From Bacterioplanoides sp965200585 (lineage in GTDB: Bacteria; Pseudomonadota; Gammaproteobacteria; Pseudomonadales; Oceanobacteraceae), in the NCBI RefSeq assembly GCF_965200585.1, contig NZ_OZ241361.1: a stretch of 64,000 nt of DNA, one strand, 5' to 3'. The notes below the pieces were generated by a model. That model was not told the DNA's origin and did not search any database. It worked only from the letters and a program-made list of their open reading frames with translations. The position numbers and the translations under genes were made by a program. Positions 8,120-17,911 of this stretch are shown piece by piece; position 1 is the stretch's first letter; every line of letters starts with the position of its first letter.

Positions 8120-9160
8120 ATGCGAATTTCCCGTTTGGCTGCTTCGGCCATCCTGAGTTTGTCTGCTGCAATGACGCAGGCTATGTCTGATCCGACCGCT
8201 GTCGACGATGTGTCGGGCAGTGATATTGATATCGTGCTGGATGGCGTGGTGAACTGCACAGACTTTGACGCAGGCCAGAACCCAACGGCGTTTCAGTTTC
8301 CACAGCAGCAGGGCTTTGATCGTTTTTCCAGCCGTATTACAGCGCGCAGCACGCCGTTTCATATGGGCCATGACCGCATCACCAAAGCGGGCGATGCGGT
8401 AACCGTTACCGGTAAGTTTGATTACGGCGCCATTCTGCATAAAGACCTGGAAGGCGAAAAAGTCCGTGCTTACCTGACGGGCACCGGCAAAGATAGCTGG
8501 GAATACCAGGGCGAATTCACCACCAACAGCGATGGCAAAATCTTTGTGCCGGTGGATGGTCAACAAGAAGGCCAATACGTATTGCGTATGGTGGTTATGG
8601 GTGACCTGACCTATGCCGATGCCTACATCACTGCGATTGAGCCGGGTAAAAAAGCGGTTGTCTTCGATATCGACGAAACCCTGACCCTGAGCGATTTAGA
8701 GCAGGTGCTGGATTACACCGGCATCGAAGCGGCAACTCCACGCTCAGCAGCGGGCCAACTGGTTCAGGAATATATCGACCGTGGTTACCACCCGGTGTTT
8801 GTTACCGCGCGCAGTTACTGGTACGCCAAAGGCAGCCGCCGTTGGTTACGTGAGACGCTGCACCTGCCGGACTTCACCCTGCGTACCACGCTGTCCAATG
8901 AAATTGGTCTGTTCGAAACGGCAGAATATAAAACAGACGTGCTGCAGGAATTCCAGGCGGCAGGTATGGAGTTCTTCCGCGCTTATGGCAACGCCGATAC
9001 CGATGCAGAAGCTTTCCATAATGCTGGTATCCCGCTGGCACAAACCTACATCATTGGTGAAAATGCCGGTATTAACGGTACTCAGGCATTAACCAGCGAA
9101 GGTTACGAGCAGCACATTTCAGACGTTGTGCTGAACACGCCACACAGCGGCTGTAACTGA
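8120..9160 (+). CDS. secreted lipin-like (LNS2) HAD phosphatase
   Basis: A 346-residue protein with a signal peptide (residues 1-21), a middle Ig-like beta region (about 80-170) and a C-terminal LNS2-type HAD domain. The catalytic DxDxT motif is DIDET at 183-187, followed by FVTARSYW and ETAEYKTDVLQE blocks, as in eukaryotic lipin and PITP domains. Lipins dephosphorylate phosphatidic acid; bacterial secreted members are uncharacterised, so the substrate here is inferred. The ATG follows AAGAGGTTAACCCC, a good ribosome site. A terminator follows directly, so it seems to be a single-gene unit. Confidence 0.82.
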   Translation: MRISRLAASAILSLSAAMTQAMSDPTAVDDVSGSDIDIVLDGVVNCTDFDAGQNPTAFQFPQQQGFDRFSSRITARSTPFHMGHDRITKAGDAVTVTGKFDYGAILHKDLEGEKVRAYLTGTGKDSWEYQGEFTTNSDGKIFVPVDGQQEGQYVLRMVVMGDLTYADAYITAIEPGKKAVVFDIDETLTLSDLEQVLDYTGIEAATPRSAAGQLVQEYIDRGYHPVFVTARSYWYAKGSRRWLRETLHLPDFTLRTTLSNEIGLFETAEYKTDVLQEFQAAGMEFFRAYGNADTDAEAFHNAGIPLAQTYIIGENAGINGTQALTSEGYEQHISDVVLNTPHSGCN

Positions 9161-9195
9161 TTCGTTTCTTTCTGCTTCAGTTATAAGTTCAGGCT

Positions 9196-9230
9196 AAGCC
9201 CAGTCAGCGAATGTTGACTGGGCTTTTTAT
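9196..9230 (+). terminator. intrinsic terminator after the lipin-like gene
   Basis: An 11-bp perfect stem (AAGCCCAGTCA / TGACTGGGCTT) with an 8-base loop is followed by a T-rich tail. It ends the lipin-like transcript and faces the oppositely transcribed DUF898 gene. Confidence 0.9.
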
Positions 9231-9314
9231 TTTTAAATGGCGTGTGAAAAACCTGTGAAGCCAGCAATTAATCCGGTAATCGAATGGATGAACGGAACTT
9301 AATCAGCGAAGTGG

Positions 9315-10367
9315 TTATGACTCCGCTGTTCCATCTGAACTCGGCCCATAATAAACCCGAGTCGAGGCCGCCAGAAAACGTCGTTTACGTATTTGAGTGG
9401 CCGGATAGGCCAGCCCCAGTGTCACGACCATTAACACGCCATTTTCCAGCATCAGGCGAATAAAAGCGTTGCGCTGAATAGTGGACTCAAAACGTGTATG
9501 CTGGCCTATTTGTAGTGCATTGACGATATGATTCTGCAAATAACTTTGAATAAAACCGACGGCGAAGTAACCGCTTAAAATTAATGCAACGCCAAACGTC
9601 AGCATAATCACGTAACTGTCTCCAAGCTCGATTCCCTGCAGTACGAACTCTAATCCCATCGCGATAACCGCCAATCCCAGATTAAGTAACATTAAAAACA
9701 GAGCGCCCAGGATAACGCCGCCACCAATCATTCTCAGGTAGCTGCCAGAATCAACATCGAGGGTAATGCGCTGGTCATCAAAGCGGCTCGATTCAATCAC
9801 GTATTTGTGCAGTCGATAGAGCCAGAACGGAATAAAAAATCCCATCACTAAGACGGCTAAGAGTGGCACTAAGAAAAAATTAACGGTGGTATCAAAAATA
9901 TTGCCATGAAATGAAAAGAATTTACCGCGATAACTGGTCATGCTCAGTCGCTGATGAATGGTGTAATTAATCATCCATGGAATCAGAGCAAGCAACGAGG
10001 CTATGGTAAAAATACGCGATGACGGAAGGTTAATAAAAACAGCAATTAATAGCAGCATAACAATTAATGCCAGATTGGTACCAAACACTTTTAACGGTGT
10101 TGCATGGTATTTTAATGGATGCCCATCAATGTGCGTATGCTGGTATAAATAGCGTAAATTGGAAGCTCTGGCCCAGGGCAGATACAAGCCAGCGGTAATG
10201 AAAGATAAGAAGGCATTGATCAGCCACTGTAGCGTGTAAGCCTGAATATTGCCGTCAAAAGAAATATTCGTTGGTGAGTCACTGGTGCTCTTGTTTGCGG
10301 TTTGGATTGTGTTTGGTTGATCACGGTGAAGATCGTACTGATCACTGCGCAGAATATCCCTATCCAT
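9315..10367 (-). CDS. DUF898 (YjgN-like) inner-membrane protein
   Basis: A 350-residue polytopic membrane protein of the DUF898/YjgN family. The signature region SFDGNIQAYTLQWLINAFLS followed by GLYLPWARASNLRYLYQHTHIDGHPLKYH is present near residues 35-90. About six hydrophobic segments follow, and the end is charged. The family function is unknown. The ATG at 10367 has GGAAG seven bases upstream; an in-frame ATG at 10430 would add 21 polar residues and is less likely. It lies after an intrinsic terminator for ilvC, so it probably has its own promoter in the short gap. Confidence 0.85.
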   Translation of the reverse strand: MDRDILRSDQYDLHRDQPNTIQTANKSTSDSPTNISFDGNIQAYTLQWLINAFLSFITAGLYLPWARASNLRYLYQHTHIDGHPLKYHATPLKVFGTNLALIVMLLLIAVFINLPSSRIFTIASLLALIPWMINYTIHQRLSMTSYRGKFFSFHGNIFDTTVNFFLVPLLAVLVMGFFIPFWLYRLHKYVIESSRFDDQRITLDVDSGSYLRMIGGGVILGALFLMLLNLGLAVIAMGLEFVLQGIELGDSYVIMLTFGVALILSGYFAVGFIQSYLQNHIVNALQIGQHTRFESTIQRNAFIRLMLENGVLMVVTLGLAYPATQIRKRRFLAASTRVYYGPSSDGTAES

Positions 10368-10433
10368 TATTACTTCCGAAGCTCTGTTGAATCTGTTTTC
10401 AGGTGTACATGTTGATATGCACCATAACAAATA

Positions 10434-10468
10434 AAAATCCCCGCCGAAATTACTTCCGACGGGGATTT
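10434..10468 (-). terminator. intrinsic terminator downstream of ilvC
   Basis: A stem AAAATCCCCG...CGGGGATTTT with a short extra pairing inside and T-rich flanks on both sides. It can act leftward after ilvC and would also work in the other direction. Confidence 0.8.
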
Positions 10469-10511
10469 TATGCTCAATAACTTTGCCAAGAAGCCTTACG
10501 GAAACCTTGAA

Positions 10512-10629
10512 TAAGCGTTATCGAGGCAGCCAGTGCGAGGCAAAACTTAGCGAGGACACGCAGCTTATAAGTATTAAGTGAGCATCCGCAGCTAAGTTTT
10601 AACACAGCAATGGCAACGTAGATCGCTTA
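10512..10629. repeat. intergenic inverted-repeat element overlapping the ilvC stop codon
   Basis: Two imperfect arms of about 39 bases pair: the left one starts TAAGCG near 10512 and ends AAAACTTAGC, the right one starts GCTAAGTTTT and ends CGCTTA at 10629. They enclose a loop of about 40 bases. The right end overlaps the ilvC stop codon. Similar GAGGCAAAA...GTTTTAAC palindromes are common between genes in related gammaproteobacteria, so this is probably one copy of a dispersed REP-like family. Confidence 0.6.
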
Positions 10630-12117
10630 TTTAGAAGCTTCTACGATACGCTTCATATCAGTCATATAGCCACGCAGCTCCTGACCAACCCACTCAACTG
10701 GGTGGTTACGAACCAGCTCGTTCACTTCAATCAGACGAGCGTTGTCGACAGAGTTAGACTTCAGGTTCAGGCCTTTGCCGATTACGTCGGTAGCGATGTG
10801 TGGCATGAACTTCTCGCGCAGCAGAGGCACTGCCGCGTGAGCGAACAGGTAGCAGCCGTATTCTGCAGTATCAGAGATCACAACGTTCATCTCGTACAGT
10901 TTCTTACGAGCGATGGTGTTGGCGATCAGTGGCGTTTCGTGCAGAGACTCGTAGTAAGCAGACTCTTCAACGATGCCAGACTCAACCATGGTTTCGAATG
11001 CCAGCTCAACGCCCGCTTTCACCATAGCAACCAGCATGATGCCGTGATCGAAGTATTCTTGCTCGTCGATTTCAACGTCAGAAGCTGGTGCTTTTTCGAA
11101 GCCAGTTTCTGCGGTTTCTTCACGCCATTTCAGCAGGTTGGCATCGCCAGCCGCCCAATCTTCCATCATGGTCTTGGAGAAGTGACCCGTCATGATGTCG
11201 TCCTGGTGCTTGCGGAACAATGGACGCATCAGCTCTTTCAGCTCTTCGGCCATGTCGAAAGCAACCAGCTTAGCTGGGTTAGATAGACGATCCATCATGT
11301 TGGTGATGCCGCCGTACTTCAGCGCTTCAGTTACAGTTTCCCAACCGTATTGGATCAGCTTGGCTGCATAGCCTTCGTCGATACCGTCTTCAACCATTTT
11401 TTCGAAGCCCAGGATGGCGCCAGTTTGCAGCATGCCACACAGGATGGTTTGCTCACCCATCAGGTCAGACTTAACTTCAGCAACGAAAGAAGATTCCAGA
11501 ACGCCGGCACGGTCGCCGCCAGTGGCAGAAGCCCATGCTTTCGCTTGATCGTGACCTTTACCTTCTGGATCGTTCTCAGGGTGAACAGCCATCAGCGTTG
11601 GTACACCGAAGCCACGCTTGTATTCTTCACGTACTTCAGAACCCGGGCACTTAGGAGCAACCATGATTACGGTTAAGTCTTCACGGATCTGCATACCTTC
11701 TTCAACAATGTTGAAACCGTGGGAGTAACCCAGAGTGGCGCCTTGCTTCATCAGCGGCATTACTGCTTCAACAACGCTGGTGTGTTGCTTGTCTGGAGTC
11801 AGGTTACAAACCAGATCTGCAGTCGGGATCAGTTCTTCGTAAGTACCAACGGTGAAACCGTTTTCAGAAGCGTTCAGGAAAGACTGACGCTTTTCGTCGA
11901 TGGCTGCCTGGCGCAGAGCGTAAGAAACGTCCAGACCAGAATCGCGCATGTTCATACCCTGGTTCAGGCCTTGAGCACCACAACCAACGATAACTACTTT
12001 CTTACCTTTCAGAGCTTCACAACCGTTTGCGAATTCTTCACGGTCCATGAAACGACAACGACCCAGCTGGTCCAGTTGCTGACGCAGGTTCAGCGTATTG
12101 AAATAGTTCTCACCCAT
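10627..12117 (-). CDS. ilvC: ketol-acid reductoisomerase (NADP+), class II
   Basis: A 496-residue enzyme that isomerises and reduces acetolactate or acetohydroxybutyrate in valine, isoleucine and leucine synthesis, using NADPH and Mg2+. The nucleotide-binding loop VVIVGCGAQGLNQGMNMRDSG is near residues 38-58. Two C-terminal knotted domains, with MMDRLSNPAKL and the later YFDHGIMLVAMVKAGVE block, show the long class II (E. coli type) form rather than the ~330-residue class I. The ATG at 12117 has GGAG eight bases upstream; an upstream in-frame ATG at 12228 would run through the regulator's operator. It is divergent from ilvY, which very likely controls it. Confidence 0.97.
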   Translation of the reverse strand: MGENYFNTLNLRQQLDQLGRCRFMDREEFANGCEALKGKKVVIVGCGAQGLNQGMNMRDSGLDVSYALRQAAIDEKRQSFLNASENGFTVGTYEELIPTADLVCNLTPDKQHTSVVEAVMPLMKQGATLGYSHGFNIVEEGMQIREDLTVIMVAPKCPGSEVREEYKRGFGVPTLMAVHPENDPEGKGHDQAKAWASATGGDRAGVLESSFVAEVKSDLMGEQTILCGMLQTGAILGFEKMVEDGIDEGYAAKLIQYGWETVTEALKYGGITNMMDRLSNPAKLVAFDMAEELKELMRPLFRKHQDDIMTGHFSKTMMEDWAAGDANLLKWREETAETGFEKAPASDVEIDEQEYFDHGIMLVAMVKAGVELAFETMVESGIVEESAYYESLHETPLIANTIARKKLYEMNVVISDTAEYGCYLFAHAAVPLLREKFMPHIATDVIGKGLNLKSNSVDNARLIEVNELVRNHPVEWVGQELRGYMTDMKRIVEASK

Positions 12118-12212
12118 GACAGGTTCTCCATTATCAGAGTTACAAAAATCAAATCGGGGCGAATAATAGAAGAAGATGGGTGTTGCGTAAAATGCTATAT
12201 TTGCGAGGTGGT

Positions 12213-12229
12213 GTTGCATAATTTGCAAC
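12213..12229. promoter_or_regulatory. probable IlvY operator between ilvC and ilvY
   Basis: A perfect 6-bp inverted repeat GTTGCA-TAATT-TGCAAC lies midway between the divergent genes. It has the TTGC-N7-GCAA form known for IlvY operators, bound in E. coli with acetohydroxy-acid inducers. A weaker half-like copy, GTTGCGTAAAATGC, is at 12182-12195, which could be the second operator. Confidence 0.7.
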
Positions 12230-12277
12230 GGCGACTGAAAAATAATCCAGAGTTTCAGTGTTAATAGCGAGGAAATC

Positions 12278-13153
12278 GTGGATTACAAAGACCTACAGTC
12301 ATTTCTTAGTTTGTGCTCTCACCTTCATTTAGGCAAAGCCAGTGAAGAGCTACATATGAGCCCGTCGACTCTGAGTCGTCGCTTGGCGCGCATGGAAGAA
12401 GAAGTGGGTGCCACCTTATTAGTACGTGAAACGTCGCCACTGTCTCTGACTAATGCCGGTGAGCTGTTTAAGCGTCATGCTGAAAGCACACTGTCGGATT
12501 GGCAGCAGCTGCGGAACTCGGTATCGGGAGAGGTGAGTGACCTGCAAGGATCGCTGACGCTGTTTTGCTCAGTCACTGCCAGCTATAGTTTCTTAGCGGA
12601 TTTGCTGGCGCGTTTTCGTGAGCGTTACCCGCTGGTTGATCTGCATATTCATACGGGGGATGCGGCGGAGTCGATTCTGAAGGTTGAAAACGGAGAGGCC
12701 GATATTGTGGTAGCCGCACGGCCGGAGCAACTCAGTGAGGAGCTGACGTTTAAAACCATCATGCCGTCGCCACTGCTGTTTATTGCGCCAAAGAACGCAA
12801 CCACCATAGCGCAACTGAATCAGGCAGAAATCGACTGGTCGGCGGTACCGATGGTGTTATCGGAAACCGGCCTGGCCCGTACCCGGGTAAATTATTGGTT
12901 TGCGGCGCGTGATATTACCCCCAATATCTATGCTCAGGTTTCCGGCCATGAAGCGATTGTGAGTATGGTGGCGTTAGGTGCCGGAGTTGGCGTGGTGCCC
13001 GAGCTGGTATTAAAGAACAGCCCAATGGCGGCACGAGTGCGGGTATTGTCGGTTCAGCCTGAACTGGAGCCCTTTGCTGTCGGGCTATGCGCCAAGACTC
13101 AACGCATGCAGGAAACCTTGTTACAAGCATTGTGGAAGACAGCCGCGCTCTAA
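12278..13153 (+). CDS. ilvY: LysR-family activator of ilvC
   Basis: A 291-residue LysR regulator. The N-terminal helix-turn-helix covers about residues 15-60 (LHLGKASEELHMSPSTLSRRLARMEEEVG) and a substrate-binding domain with the usual two Rossmann-like lobes follows. The SPSTLSRRLARMEEE form and the position divergent to ilvC identify it as IlvY, which activates ilvC when acetolactate or acetohydroxybutyrate accumulates. Translation starts at GTG 12278, six bases after GAGGA. The gene is followed 46 bases later by pssA on the same strand, so some readthrough is possible. Confidence 0.93.
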   Translation: MDYKDLQSFLSLCSHLHLGKASEELHMSPSTLSRRLARMEEEVGATLLVRETSPLSLTNAGELFKRHAESTLSDWQQLRNSVSGEVSDLQGSLTLFCSVTASYSFLADLLARFRERYPLVDLHIHTGDAAESILKVENGEADIVVAARPEQLSEELTFKTIMPSPLLFIAPKNATTIAQLNQAEIDWSAVPMVLSETGLARTRVNYWFAARDITPNIYAQVSGHEAIVSMVALGAGVGVVPELVLKNSPMAARVRVLSVQPELEPFAVGLCAKTQRMQETLLQALWKTAAL

Positions 13154-13199
13154 TACCCCATAATGAAGTGTTGATACGCTATTTTGTAACGAGTTAAGA

Positions 13200-14003
13200 A
13201 TGAACCAGGAAGATAATAAGGTTGTTCCTTTGACTGATAACCCGCAAGACAATCAAACGGAAGGGGTTGATAAACCCGTTAAGTGGCCAGGACGTAAAGG
13301 CATCTATCTGTTGCCGAACCTGTTTACCACTGGCGCATTGTTCTCTGGCTTTTATGCGGTGGTTGCCAGCATGAATGGTCATTTTGAGAATGCGGCAATC
13401 GCCATTTTTATTGCCATGATTCTTGATGGCCTGGACGGTCGCGTAGCGCGTTTAACCAATACCCAGAGCGACTTCGGTGCTGAGTACGATAGTCTGGCTG
13501 ATATGGTGTCGTTTGGTGTGGCTCCTGCGCTGGTGGCATTCAGCTGGTCGATGCAGAGCCTGGGTAAGATTGGTTGGGTCGCCGCCTTTATTTATGTCGC
13601 CGGTGCGGCACTACGGTTGGCACGCTTTAATACTCAATTGGCGGTTGCTGATAAAAACTTCTTTACCGGTCTCGCCAGTCCAGCTGCTGCGGCGATTGTG
13701 GCCGGTACGGTTTGGGCATTCAGTGAAACCGGAGTTGCCGGATCAGATATGGCCTGGTTGATGGCTCTGATTGTGCCGGGAGCGGGTTTATTAATGGTCA
13801 GCAACTTCCGCTACCACAGCTTTAAAGGACTGGACCTGAAAGGTAAGGTGCCGTTTGTTGCTATGTTGGCCGTGGTGATGGTGTTTGTTGTGGTCTCCAT
13901 TGACCCGGCTAAAATCCTGCTCGGTGCCTTTATGGCTTATGCCTTATCCGGCCCGGCTTACGAAGGTTGGACTCGCCTGAAAAATAAAAAACAGGCGAAC
14001 TGA
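13200..14003 (+). CDS. pssA: CDP-diacylglycerol-serine O-phosphatidyltransferase
   Basis: A 267-residue integral membrane enzyme making phosphatidylserine from CDP-diacylglycerol and serine, the first step to phosphatidylethanolamine. The CDP-alcohol phosphatidyltransferase motif DG-x2-DG-x2-AR-x8-G-x3-D-x3-D is complete: DGLDGRVARL, then G and the two aspartates of AEYDSLAD near residues 80-103. Seven or so hydrophobic segments follow. This is the type II, membrane-embedded form (as in Pseudomonas and Bacillus), not the peripheral E. coli enzyme. A polar 30-residue N-terminus precedes the first segment. Placement after ilvC/ilvY matches the conserved ilvC-pssA linkage of pseudomonads. Confidence 0.93.
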   Translation: MNQEDNKVVPLTDNPQDNQTEGVDKPVKWPGRKGIYLLPNLFTTGALFSGFYAVVASMNGHFENAAIAIFIAMILDGLDGRVARLTNTQSDFGAEYDSLADMVSFGVAPALVAFSWSMQSLGKIGWVAAFIYVAGAALRLARFNTQLAVADKNFFTGLASPAAAAIVAGTVWAFSETGVAGSDMAWLMALIVPGAGLLMVSNFRYHSFKGLDLKGKVPFVAMLAVVMVFVVVSIDPAKILLGAFMAYALSGPAYEGWTRLKNKKQAN

Positions 14004-14093
14004 ATCTTTTAGCGATAACCTGTCTAATCTTGGAGTATGGTTGGCCGATGTTTCCACATCTGTTGCCACGTTGCCGTTAGACAGGATTATTGC

Positions 14094-15098
14094 ATGATCA
14101 TTAAACGTACAAAGAAATCCGACGCTTTATCCTCGGAGATCACTTCTCACAGTAGTTATCTGAATCGTCGACAGTTCCTTGGTCAGAGTGCTGCTGTCGG
14201 ACTGGCCGCTGCATCACTGCCGGCTCAGGCCATTCAAACACACGAAGCTTCCCGCAATAAAAACAATGGCCCTGCATGGCTGAAACAGCAGGTTGCCGCT
14301 GCCAAAGAGACGGCCTGGGGTAAAGACGAAACTCTGACTCCGTACTCTAATGTGACGCAGTACAACAACTTCTACGAATTCGGCACCAGTAAAGAAGACC
14401 CCTATCGCTACGCCTCCAAGTTTAAGGCTGACCCGTGGAGTGTCGAGATTGATGGTGAGTGTGAGGTAAAAGGCACGTTCACACTGGAAGATATTCTCAG
14501 TCAGGTGGATCTGGAAGAGCGCATTTACCGTCTGCGTTGTGTTGAAGCCTGGTCGATGGTGATTCCGTGGATTGGCTTTGAGTTGTCCTCTTTGCTGAAG
14601 CGCTTTAAACCCTTGTCTTCTGCCAAGTACGTTGAATTCACAACCTTACACGACCCAAAACAAATGCCGGGTCAGCGTTCAGTATTCTCAACCATCGATT
14701 GGCCTTATGTAGAAGGGCTGCGTATGGATGAAGCGATGAACCCACTGACACTGATGGCCGTTGGTTTATATGGTGAGGTGTTACCGAATCAGAATGGTGC
14801 ACCTTTCCGCTTGGTTGTGCCCTGGAAATACGGTTTCAAAAGCATCAAGTCGATCGTCAAAATCCGTTTTGTCGAAGAGATGCCAAAGACCACCTGGGTT
14901 GATCTGGCGCCCCATGAATATGGCTTTTATGCCAACGTGAATCCACAAGTCGATCACCCACGCTGGTCTCAGGCGCGCGAACGCCGTTTGCCATCTGGGC
15001 TGTTTAAACCAAATCGCATCGAGACCCAGATGTTTAATGGCTATGAAGAAGAGGTTGCCTCTCTATATAGCGGTATGAACTTGCGTAAGTTCTACTAG
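14094..15098 (+). CDS. msrP: protein-methionine-sulfoxide reductase catalytic subunit
   Basis: A 334-residue periplasmic molybdopterin enzyme (YedY/MsrP) that repairs oxidised methionines in envelope proteins with electrons from MsrQ. The twin-arginine signal NRRQFLGQS is at residues 24-32. The molybdenum-ligand cysteine is in RLRCVEAWSMV (Cys149), and the C-terminal YxGMNLRKFY end is typical of the family. ATG 14094 has AGGA nine bases upstream; the in-frame ATG at 14037 would place a non-Tat segment before the signal and is rejected. msrQ follows after 20 bases, so the two are one operon. Confidence 0.95.
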   Translation: MIIKRTKKSDALSSEITSHSSYLNRRQFLGQSAAVGLAAASLPAQAIQTHEASRNKNNGPAWLKQQVAAAKETAWGKDETLTPYSNVTQYNNFYEFGTSKEDPYRYASKFKADPWSVEIDGECEVKGTFTLEDILSQVDLEERIYRLRCVEAWSMVIPWIGFELSSLLKRFKPLSSAKYVEFTTLHDPKQMPGQRSVFSTIDWPYVEGLRMDEAMNPLTLMAVGLYGEVLPNQNGAPFRLVVPWKYGFKSIKSIVKIRFVEEMPKTTWVDLAPHEYGFYANVNPQVDHPRWSQARERRLPSGLFKPNRIETQMFNGYEEEVASLYSGMNLRKFY

Positions 15099-15118
15099 GG
15101 CAATAGAAAGTCTCAGGT

Positions 15119-15724
15119 ATGGTGTTAACTCTCAGGCGCATTGCCATATTCTTACTCTCGCTGATCCCCTTCTTTTACCTGCTGCAGGCGGTAGTACGTC
15201 TGCAGGCAGGGGAGTGGGATATTCTTGGCCCTGAGCCCGGCCGTGAAATTGTTTTCTTTACCGGCACTTGGGCCTTCAACTTCCTGTTGCTCACTTTGGT
15301 AATTACTCCCGCCAAAGACATACTGAAGCAAAAGTGGCTGATCGTTCATCGTCGTATGATTGGGCTATTTGCTTTCTTCTATGCTTCCTTACACCTGCTG
15401 GCGTATTTCGCTTTTCTGCTCGAATGGCAATGGCCTGAGCTAGGAAAGGAGATTATTGAACGGCCTTACCTATTGGTTGGCATGTTAGCCTGGCTGATGC
15501 TGGTACCGTTGACTATTACCTCAACCAAAAACTGGCAGCGTCGTTTAAAGCGCAACTGGAAGAAACTGCACAAGCTGGTTTACTTCATTGGGTTGCTGGC
15601 CGCTGTTCACTATTTATTACAGATTCGTTCTAGCTGGTTCGAGCCAGTGCTCTACACTGTTCTGTTACTGCTGGTTCTGGCACCTCGGTTTATGCAGAGT
15701 CGCCGTCCCAATACCCAAGGATAG
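15119..15724 (+). CDS. msrQ: protein-methionine-sulfoxide reductase heme-binding subunit
   Basis: A 201-residue six-helix membrane protein (YedZ/MsrQ) that binds heme b and passes quinol-derived electrons to MsrP in the periplasm. Histidines likely to hold heme lie in the helices, at LIVHRRMIG, ASLHLLAYF, WKKLHKLVY and AAVHYLLQ. The GxWxFNFLLLTL stretch near residue 50 is a family signature. It follows msrP by 20 bases. Its stop codon is overlapped by a palindromic intergenic element. Confidence 0.94.
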   Translation: MVLTLRRIAIFLLSLIPFFYLLQAVVRLQAGEWDILGPEPGREIVFFTGTWAFNFLLLTLVITPAKDILKQKWLIVHRRMIGLFAFFYASLHLLAYFAFLLEWQWPELGKEIIERPYLLVGMLAWLMLVPLTITSTKNWQRRLKRNWKKLHKLVYFIGLLAAVHYLLQIRSSWFEPVLYTVLLLLVLAPRFMQSRRPNTQG

Positions 15725-15802
15725 AGTCAGCCGTGTTTGTTGCAGGGGTAAATGACAGGGATGTATTTACAGCGCCCCGGAAACAAACACGGCCGACTCT
15801 AT
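15721..15802. repeat. intergenic inverted-repeat element at the msrQ stop codon
   Basis: Outer arms at 15721-15741 and 15782-15802 pair over 21 bases with one mismatch. Inside is a smaller hairpin, GTAAAT...ATTTAC, whose tip reads ACAGGGATGT, i.e. ACA-GGGA-TGT with a GNRA-type loop. The left arm starts within the msrQ stop codon. It could act as an mRNA 3' end; there is no strong T tail. The same GGGA-capped hairpin motif occurs in the element after prfC. Confidence 0.65.
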
Positions 15803-15869
15803 ATATAGGGTGCTGATGTATCAGAAATCCGCTGATTTCCACTTTCTGTAAAAAACTTACAAAAAGGTG

Positions 15870-15897
15870 TTGACGGTTTTTTCTCAGTCTGTAGAAT
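15870..15897 (+). promoter_or_regulatory. rrn promoter P1 (distal)
   Basis: TTGACG at 15870-15875 and TAGAAT at 15892-15897 are separated by 16 bases, followed by a GC-rich discriminator (GCGCCGC). That is the pattern of growth-rate- and ppGpp-controlled rRNA promoters. The A-rich tract just upstream may be an UP element. Confidence 0.75.
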
Positions 15898-15986
15898 GCG
15901 CCGCTCTTGATCGCTGAGGGCGATTTAGAAAGCCAGACGGACTTGGTTAAGCACTTGTTTTTAAACAACTTTTTAAAAATAACTAC

Positions 15987-16014
15987 TTGACACGCTGGCT
16001 TGGTGCTGTAAAAT
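15987..16014 (+). promoter_or_regulatory. rrn promoter P2
   Basis: A perfect TTGACA (15987-15992), a 16-base spacer and TAAAAT (16009-16014), followed by GCACCGCC. An A/T-rich stretch (15960-15983) precedes it. It shares CTTGACACGCTG with P3, so the two probably arose by duplication. Confidence 0.8.
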
Positions 16015-16111
16015 GCACCGCCTGATTTGAGGTTCTCTTAGTTGAGTGTTTTAAATTGGGGTTGAGTAGGATGCCTCTTTTCTTTCTTAGAAAAGAGACT
16101 GAAAAAACTGC

Positions 16112-16139
16112 TTGACACGCTGCTCTAGATCATTAGAAT
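16112..16139 (+). promoter_or_regulatory. rrn promoter P3 (proximal)
   Basis: TTGACA (16112-16117), a 16-base spacer and TAGAAT (16134-16139), then a GC-rich start region GCAGCCCGC. An AAAAA tract lies upstream. It is the closest of the three promoters to the boxA site and 16S gene. Confidence 0.8.
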
Positions 16140-16173
16140 ACGCAGCCCGCTTTGATCGAAACGATCTGGCGAA

Positions 16174-16223
16174 GTTCTTTAAAAATTAGCATTAAGTAAT
16201 TCGTGTGGGTGCTTACTGAGATG
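16174..16223 (+). promoter_or_regulatory. rrn leader boxA and left arm of the 16S processing stem
   Basis: GTTCTTTAAAAA at 16174-16185 matches the boxA antitermination site bound by NusB/S10. Bases 16198-16223 are nearly complementary to 17926-17952 in the spacer; pairing of the two makes the long stem cut by RNase III to release pre-16S RNA. Confidence 0.75.
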
Positions 16224-16372
16224 TTGTGGAGACACGCTGAGGTTGCTCTTTTGAGTGATTCAGCACGCAATATTTTCAAGTAAGAACTCGTCGATAATTC
16301 ATTTATAGATTTATTGTCAGTTTTATTCTTGAGCAAGATTTAGATTGGATATTCCACCAATCGAAACTTTTT

Positions 16373-17911
<1,539 letters not shown>

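Noticed and set aside
10702..12264. Long rightward open frames antisense to ilvC
   Set aside because: They are shadows of a well conserved coding gene on the other strand.
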